10,618 nt of DNA from Ruminococcus sp. (GTDB taxonomy: Bacteria; Bacillota; Clostridia; Oscillospirales; Ruminococcaceae): contig DYCW01000054.1 of NCBI GenBank assembly GCA_019417865.1, forward strand, positions 1 to 10,618, written 5' to 3'. Below are positions 6,663 to 10,618 of the stretch, one piece after another. The notes under the pieces are model-generated. The model searched no databases, had not been told where the DNA came from, and saw nothing but the letters and a program-made list of their open reading frames with translations. The translations under genes and the position numbers were made by a program. Position 1 is the first letter of the stretch. Every line of letters starts with the position of its first letter.

Positions 6663-7746
6663 TAAGCGACCAACGTGAAACATCGTAATTTTGCGAAATT
6701 GCCTGTAAAATTTCTTTTGCACACTCCTGATTTGCCTTTGCTGACTCTCTGAAAGCTTGAACAGTTGCATCATCGCAAGTGGAAAAATCAATTTCTTCAA
6801 GAAACAACGGAATATCGGGACGTTCTTCTTTTTTGCCGTTATTGATGATGCCGTCAATCATGCTGAGGTCATCTTCCATAGAAATTTCAGCATTACGGAG
6901 ATATTCAGCGAAATCAATTGCAATCGTTTCAATTGGCTTGTCAAAATCGAAAACTTCGCCCTTTATCATGAAGTCCGTACTTTCGATTTGTGCTTCTGTA
7001 TGTACAATGGTCTTGTCAACCGCAGGGTCGTTGATTTCGCTTAATTTCTGAGATTTTCCAAGTTTATTGATTTTTGATTCAAGTGTTGAAATATTTGCCT
7101 TGACTGATTCGATTTTCTTCCCAATCTTGTATTTTTCACTCATGGAATCGGCATTTTCATACTGTTCAGACAGCTTTGCAAGCTTATTTTTTTCGCCATT
7201 CATATCAATGTTCAGAAGTTCTTTGGTGCTGTTACGCAAGCCGTTCATCGCTTCTGTGAAAAGTTCTCTGCGGAGCGTCGGATTTGGAATCACAAACGAT
7301 TTTATAAGATTGCTGAAACTGCAGAGTTTTTGTGCTTTCAGCCGAGTAACGGCAATTCTGTCATCAAGTTTTGAAACCTTATCCGTATTCTTTTGGATAC
7401 TGTTTTCAAATTTCGGAATCTGCCTTTCGTGAATCGACTTGATTTTATCCTCATTCGCTTCAATGATTTTTAGAGTGACTTTCGGAAGTTTACCGCTGTC
7501 AACCAACTCTTTCAGCATGGAATTTGTAGCTTCAAGCCGTTCTGCCTTTTCCTCAAGCACAGCAATTTTATTTTCACTCCTGCTGATTTTATCCTGAATT
7601 TCCGCCTTGCGTTCCTGCAAATCATCAAGCCTGTCCATGTGACTGTCATAGCTTGCGTTGAAAATAGGGAGCAATGTTTCGCTCTTATGCTCATTTTCTT
7701 CGATTTCAGGCTGTTTCTTTACATCTTCATTATCCTGCGTAGGCAT
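6652..7746 (-). CDS. Coiled-coil protein, 364 aa
   Basis: No enzymatic motif is visible. Residues about 37-140 are a long heptad-rich coiled coil (runs such as RLDDLQERKAEIQDKISR and KIAVLEEKAERLEA). A short hydrophobic break follows at 141-155 (LCSFSNLIKSFVIPN), and a second coiled coil spans about 182-236. The C-terminal third is acidic and helical (AIDFAEYLRNAEISMEDD). The N-terminal 25 residues are polar and probably disordered. There is no convincing TM segment, so it is likely a cytoplasmic, oligomerising or scaffold protein. The start is supported by a strong GGCGGTGAT ribosome binding site. The gene overlaps the next by 11 bases. Coiled-coil proteins of this sort occur among element genes next to polyvalent proteins, but I cannot give a family or role. 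Confidence 0.85.
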   Translation of the reverse strand: MPTQDNEDVKKQPEIEENEHKSETLLPIFNASYDSHMDRLDDLQERKAEIQDKISRSENKIAVLEEKAERLEATNSMLKELVDSGKLPKVTLKIIEANEDKIKSIHERQIPKFENSIQKNTDKVSKLDDRIAVTRLKAQKLCSFSNLIKSFVIPNPTLRRELFTEAMNGLRNSTKELLNIDMNGEKNKLAKLSEQYENADSMSEKYKIGKKIESVKANISTLESKINKLGKSQKLSEINDPAVDKTIVHTEAQIESTDFMIKGEVFDFDKPIETIAIDFAEYLRNAEISMEDDLSMIDGIINNGKKEERPDIPLFLEEIDFSTCDDATVQAFRESAKANQECAKEILQAISQNYDVSRWSLNGT

Positions 7747-7750
7747 TTAT

Positions 7751-7759
7751 ATCACCGCC
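7751..7759 (-). promoter_or_regulatory. Strong ribosome binding site of the coiled-coil gene
   Basis: The coding strand reads GGCGGTGAT, one mismatch from GGAGGTGAT, a few bases before the ATG at 7746. It is the best Shine-Dalgarno match in the window and suggests independent, efficient translation of this gene. Confidence 0.75.
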
Positions 7760-7772
7760 AAATTTATATTTT

Positions 7773-8090
7773 TCATCTTGTTCGCTCCATATTTCTAAAG
7801 TGAATTTTATCCTTAGTCGTTTCATCTCTTTGAGCCTGTTTTTCGTCCTTTTTCGGTTCATTCTTCAAAAGAATATCCTGTTCAAGGATTTCTTTCACAT
7901 TCTCAGTATCACTATGCCAGCAGTTGACATACGTCTGTGCAAGCATGATTTGAATGTCAGTCGGCTTGCTTTCAAGCTGTGCCACTGTTACTTCCAGAAC
8001 ATCAGCAATTTCAGGGAGCAACAGCCTTGCATAATACTTGCTGTCAGGCTCGGACAAAAATATAAGCATTTCCTCTGTATACGGCTTCAT
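7773..8090 (-). CDS. Uncharacterised 105-aa protein
   Basis: A 105-residue protein that I do not recognise. The first 75 residues (starting MKPYTEEMLIFLSEP) look like a compact helical domain with conserved-looking aromatic and leucine positions (YYARLLLPEIADVL, IMLAQTYVNCWH). The last 30 are highly charged (NEPKKDEKQAQRDETTKDK) and probably disordered. No TM segment or signal peptide. The ATG overlaps the stop of the 111-aa gene by ATGA and has no strong ribosome binding site of its own, so translation is probably coupled. A 26-base gap follows, the largest in the block, before the coiled-coil gene. Likely cytoplasmic accessory protein of the element; function unknown. Confidence 0.78.
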   Translation of the reverse strand: MKPYTEEMLIFLSEPDSKYYARLLLPEIADVLEVTVAQLESKPTDIQIMLAQTYVNCWHSDTENVKEILEQDILLKNEPKKDEKQAQRDETTKDKIHFRNMERTR

Positions 8091-8422
8091 CGTTCATCGA
8101 CCATTCTTGCAAGTTCAATTTTATCCGTACCGATTGCAAATTCATACATGAGATTCAGCTTTTCATTTTCTGAAAGTTTCATCAGGCTGTCGATTTCAAT
8201 GCCCGTATTCTCCGCAATTTCATTCATGCCGAGGATAAGCGTACCTTTCCGCCACAGCCTTTCGATTTCCTCATACTGCTTATGTGCCGAAAGTTCATCG
8301 CTTGCTTCATATTTTTTAGTAGCATCGCAAATTCCCTCCTGCACTTCTTCGGGCATCTCACGGAGGTTATCCGTGAGAATACCGAGGATATTTGCGGCCT
8401 TTCTTAAAGTTTCAATATCCAT
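8087..8422 (-). CDS. Uncharacterised 111-aa protein
   Basis: I do not recognise this protein. It is 111 residues, acidic, predicted mostly helical, and has no signal peptide or TM segment, so it is probably cytoplasmic. It begins MDIETLRKAANILGIL and contains a KKYEASDELSAHKQYEEIERLW stretch that looks like one long amphipathic helix. The start lies two bases after the topB stop, with AAAGGA in the end of topB as ribosome binding site. Its TGA overlaps the next gene's ATG (ATGA at 8087-8090), so the two are probably made together. Position between topB and the polyvalent gene points to an accessory conjugation or establishment role, but the sequence shows no catalytic motif. A perfect 9-bp hairpin lies in its early codons (8356-8378). 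Confidence 0.8.
   Translation of the reverse strand: MDIETLRKAANILGILTDNLREMPEEVQEGICDATKKYEASDELSAHKQYEEIERLWRKGTLILGMNEIAENTGIEIDSLMKLSENEKLNLMYEFAIGTDKIELARMVDER
8356..8378 (-). other. Perfect 9-bp hairpin inside the 111-aa gene
   Basis: The arms TCTCACGGA and TCCGTGAGA flank a 5-base loop, about 45 bases into the 111-aa coding region. With no U-run after it and coding sequence on both sides it is not a Rho-independent terminator. It could tune mRNA stability or translation, or be chance. Confidence 0.35.
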
Positions 8423-8424
8423 GA

Positions 8425-10437
8425 TTATTCCTTTCTTGTCGCCCAGTTGTAGTAGGTTTTGCCGTTAAACGTGTTTTCGGCTATTTTTGGAACAACAATC
8501 GTCTTTCTGCCGTTTTTAATGTAGCTTGTTTCCTTACCTGAAAGCAGGGATTTGACTTGTCCCTCAGAAAGTTCCACGCCGAAAACTTTAGTCAGATTCA
8601 TACCACAACGTGAGGAACAGTACCAGCCATATTTTCCCTTAATAACAGCATTCCCGCACTTTGGACAGTTGCCGATACTTGCCTGATTTTCACCGAAAGA
8701 AACCGAATTATCGACCTCACCGTACTTAGAAACCAGACCTGTCACAAAGTTATTTATCTCATTCATAAAGCTGTCAGCAGAGAGATTGCCATGCTCCACT
8801 TCAAGCAGCTTGTTTTCCCAATCCGCCGTAAGCTGTGCGGACTTGACCTCATCGGGCATCACCTTGATAAGATTTCTGCCCTTGCCGGTAGAAATGATTT
8901 TCTTGCCGTCACGCTCGATGTAGCCGTGTTTTACAAGGTTTTCAATGGTATTCGCTCTTGTGGCAGGAGTGCCAAGTCCCTTTTTCTCAGCGTTTTCGTC
9001 AAAATCTTCCGAACCTGCGTGTTCCATAGCCGAAAGAAGTGTATCTTCTGTATATGCCTTTGGCGGAGATGTGAAATGTTCGGATTTTGATGCCTTTGCC
9101 GTAAATGTCATACCGTTCTCCAAATTTGGCAGACTTTTTTCGTCAGACTTTTCAACTTCACCGATTTTGCTGTCCAAGGCTTTCCAGCCTGATTCAAGAA
9201 CGGTTCTGCCTGTGGTTGTAAACTCCGTATTTTGGCAACTAAGTTTCACTTTGACAGAGCCGTACTTATATGCAGAAGCCGAAGTACAGAGCAGACGGAG
9301 TGCGACAAGTTTCAGAATATTCTGTTCACCTGTAGAAAGCGACGAAATATCACACTTCACACCGCTTTCAGTTGGAATAATAGCGTGATGACCTGTGACC
9401 TTGCCGTTGTTGATAACTGCCTTGAGATTGGGATTTTCAACACGTCCGAACTCAAAGTGTTCGCTGATTGCAGGAATAAGGGAATAGGCGGTCTGTTCCA
9501 TATCGTCAGACAAATACTGCGAATCCGTGCGGGGATAGGTGACAAGCTTCTTCTCATAGAGTGACTGCATATAGTCAAGGGTCTGCTGTGCTGTATAACC
9601 GAACTTCTTGTTGGCTTCACGCTGTAAAGAAGTCAAGTCAAAAAGTTTCGGAGCAGATACGCTTTTGACTTCCTTTTTGACTTCACGCACAGTAACAGTT
9701 TTGCCATTGCAGGAAGAAGTAAGATTATCAGCTTCACTCTCATCATCAATTCTATTACTTGAAGCTTTAAAACCTACATCAAGATCTACTATGAAATATT
9801 TCTGCTTAACGAAATTCGCAATATCATCGTCACGCTTCACAATCATAGCAAGGGTAGGAGCCTGCACTCTGCCTGTGTTCAGGTGGGCGTTATACCTCAC
9901 GGAAAATAGTCTTGAACCGTTCATTCCGACCAACCAGTCCGCTTTGGCACGGCAGAAGCCTGCCTGATAGAGATTGTCGTATTCGGAACTGTTTTTCAGC
10001 TTGTTGAAACCGTCCCTGATTGCAGATTCTTCGAGCGAGGAAATCCACAGCCTTTTCACAGGTTTTCTGCATTTCACAAGATTGTACACATAGCGGAATA
10101 TACATTCGCCCTCTCTATCGGCATCTGTTGCACAAACAATCTCTGTAATATCGCCGTTTGTCATGAGTTCTTTCAGCACTTTGAACTGGTCTTTGGAAGC
10201 TTCTGAAATCTTAAACTTCCACTCATTCGGAATCATTGGCAACTGAGAAAAACTCCACTTTGCGGCCCAATTCTCCGAATATTCATCAGGAAACTTTAGT
10301 CCGACCAAGTGACCAAAGCACCAACTGACAATATAGCCGTTGCCCTCTATATATCCGTTTTTCTTATTTTTCGCACCGAGAACCTTTGCAAGTTCACGGC
10401 TGACGGACGGCTTTTCGCCGATTACAAGAATACTCAT
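8425..10437 (-). CDS. topB: DNA topoisomerase III (type IA)
   Basis: This 670-residue protein is a type IA topoisomerase. It cuts one DNA strand through a 5'-phosphotyrosine bond, passes the other strand and reseals; in mobile elements it is thought to help unlink or resolve DNA during transfer and replication. The N-terminal Toprim domain shows the catalytic Glu (E8 in VIGEKPSVS) and the DxD pair (D105 and D107 in CATDADREGE). LNTGRVQAPTL lies at 186-196 and FDLTSLQREANKKFGY at 266-281. The active-site tyrosine is Y301 in TYPRTDSQYLS. The C-terminus carries a four-cysteine zinc ribbon (C591, C594, C607, C611), then a short Topo III-type tail. Length is normal for element-borne TopB. A GGAGAG ribosome binding site lies 8 bases before the ATG. 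The gene is intact, unlike the large gene downstream. It may be a second copy beside a chromosomal topoisomerase. Confidence 0.97.
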   Translation of the reverse strand: MSILVIGEKPSVSRELAKVLGAKNKKNGYIEGNGYIVSWCFGHLVGLKFPDEYSENWAAKWSFSQLPMIPNEWKFKISEASKDQFKVLKELMTNGDITEIVCATDADREGECIFRYVYNLVKCRKPVKRLWISSLEESAIRDGFNKLKNSSEYDNLYQAGFCRAKADWLVGMNGSRLFSVRYNAHLNTGRVQAPTLAMIVKRDDDIANFVKQKYFIVDLDVGFKASSNRIDDESEADNLTSSCNGKTVTVREVKKEVKSVSAPKLFDLTSLQREANKKFGYTAQQTLDYMQSLYEKKLVTYPRTDSQYLSDDMEQTAYSLIPAISEHFEFGRVENPNLKAVINNGKVTGHHAIIPTESGVKCDISSLSTGEQNILKLVALRLLCTSASAYKYGSVKVKLSCQNTEFTTTGRTVLESGWKALDSKIGEVEKSDEKSLPNLENGMTFTAKASKSEHFTSPPKAYTEDTLLSAMEHAGSEDFDENAEKKGLGTPATRANTIENLVKHGYIERDGKKIISTGKGRNLIKVMPDEVKSAQLTADWENKLLEVEHGNLSADSFMNEINNFVTGLVSKYGEVDNSVSFGENQASIGNCPKCGNAVIKGKYGWYCSSRCGMNLTKVFGVELSEGQVKSLLSGKETSYIKNGRKTIVVPKIAENTFNGKTYYNWATRKE

Positions 10438-10592
10438 ACTGAATACTCTCCAATCTCATCGCTGTCACGAAGTGCCTTATTGTAGCCCTTGTCATACCCT
10501 CCGTGATAAAGAATTTTTCCTGCAATAAGAGCAGTTCCGATTGCTGCTGCCACCCCGAAAATCTTAAGGAAACACTGATTAAATCTTCCCAT
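10434..10592 (-). CDS. Small single-TM membrane protein upstream of topB
   Basis: Reading from the ATG at 10592 gives 52 residues. Residues 11-29 (IFGVAAAIGTALIAGKILY) form one hydrophobic helix, followed by a polar tail rich in Gly, Tyr and Lys (HGGYDKGYNKALRD), so a small inner-membrane protein is the natural reading. Its TGA overlaps the topB ATG as ATGA, which suggests translational coupling with topB. No good ribosome binding site precedes the ATG, and the frame stays open to the window edge, so the true start may lie outside the window or may have been replaced by inserted DNA (see the right-edge finding). A longer alternative frame over the same bases (10600-10394, GTG start) lacks a recognisable domain and runs into topB, so I prefer this one. 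Function unknown; short TM proteins do occur among conjugation genes, but I do not recognise a family. Confidence 0.55.
   Translation of the reverse strand: MGRFNQCFLKIFGVAAAIGTALIAGKILYHGGYDKGYNKALRDSDEIGEYSV
10446..10451 (-). promoter_or_regulatory. Ribosome binding site of topB
   Basis: The coding strand reads GGAGAG, 8 bases before the ATG at 10437. It lies inside the 3' end of the small upstream ORF and supports the chosen topB start. Confidence 0.7.
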
Positions 10593-10614
10593 TGAGCCAC
10601 GAATATGGTATAAT
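10586..10614 (+). promoter_or_regulatory. Possible promoter reading rightward out of the window
   Basis: TATAAT at 10609-10614 is preceded by TG one base upstream (TGGTATAAT), a perfect extended -10. TTCCCA at 10586-10591, a weak -35, sits 17 bases upstream. It points away from all genes in the window, so it would serve a divergent gene or an insertion element beyond the right edge. Confidence 0.4.
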
Positions 10615-10618
10615 AGAA

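Noticed and set aside
6663..6857. N-terminal extension of the 384-aa protein (449-aa version)
   Set aside because: These 65 codons overlap the coiled-coil gene in another frame and read as low-quality Lys/Phe/Gln-rich sequence. The ATG at 6662 gives a normal operon overlap.
7800..8468. 222-codon open frame on the plus strand
   Set aside because: Antisense to the 105-aa and 111-aa genes and the topB end; rich in Ser, Phe and Arg, no domain and no supporting ribosome binding site.
10394..10600. 68-codon GTG-start frame overlapping the topB start
   Set aside because: It overlaps topB by over 40 bases and lacks a domain; the alternative frame gives a clean TM protein ending at the topB ATG.

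Overview
The window is a compact accessory-gene block, almost certainly part of an integrative and conjugative element (Tn1549/CTn-like) or a related conjugative plasmid of a Gram-positive anaerobe. A Clostridia gut bacterium such as Ruminococcus or a relative is the best guess. This rests on gene content (topoisomerase III, a DUF3991/Toprim primase-like protein, a methylase/helicase-type large polyvalent protein), moderately AT-rich coding sequence and purine-rich ribosome binding sites. Every real gene lies on the minus strand and reads from right to left.

Layout in the direction of transcription. A small one-TM protein (10592-10434) overlaps the start of topB (10437-8425), a complete type IA topoisomerase III with its catalytic Tyr and a C-terminal zinc ribbon. 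Next come two small uncharacterised proteins (8422-8087 and 8090-7773), a coiled-coil protein (7746-6652) and a 384-residue protein with repeated modules (6662-5508). From 5511 to the left edge lies a DUF3991/Toprim protein, then repeat modules, an LPD-like domain, a Pol-beta-type nucleotidyltransferase domain, a helicase-associated region and a degenerate N6-methylase fold. Genes abut or overlap by a few bases, three times as ATGA, and the largest gap is 26 bases. There is no gene-free stretch over 300 bases, no RNA gene, no CRISPR array and no clear terminator.

The main observation is that the left half reads as one very large polyvalent gene (over 1,800 codons, running off the window) cut into four pieces by single-base frame changes near 4510-4514, 2042-2046 and 403-420. 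Two are the same event, one A missing from a run of five A (coding strand). Coding similarity continues across each break in the new frame. The cause may be real decay, assembly error or, less likely, recoding. A possible fourth shift lies near the left edge.

Functionally the block looks like the DNA-processing and host-takeover module of a mobile element. The topoisomerase resolves or relaxes transferred DNA. The Toprim, nucleotidyltransferase and methylase/helicase parts belong to the class of polyvalent proteins thought to help incoming DNA establish itself. The small and coiled-coil proteins are accessory and of unknown function. At the right edge, a promoter-like extended -10 facing outward and a sequence resembling an insertion-sequence end may mark the border of another mobile element.
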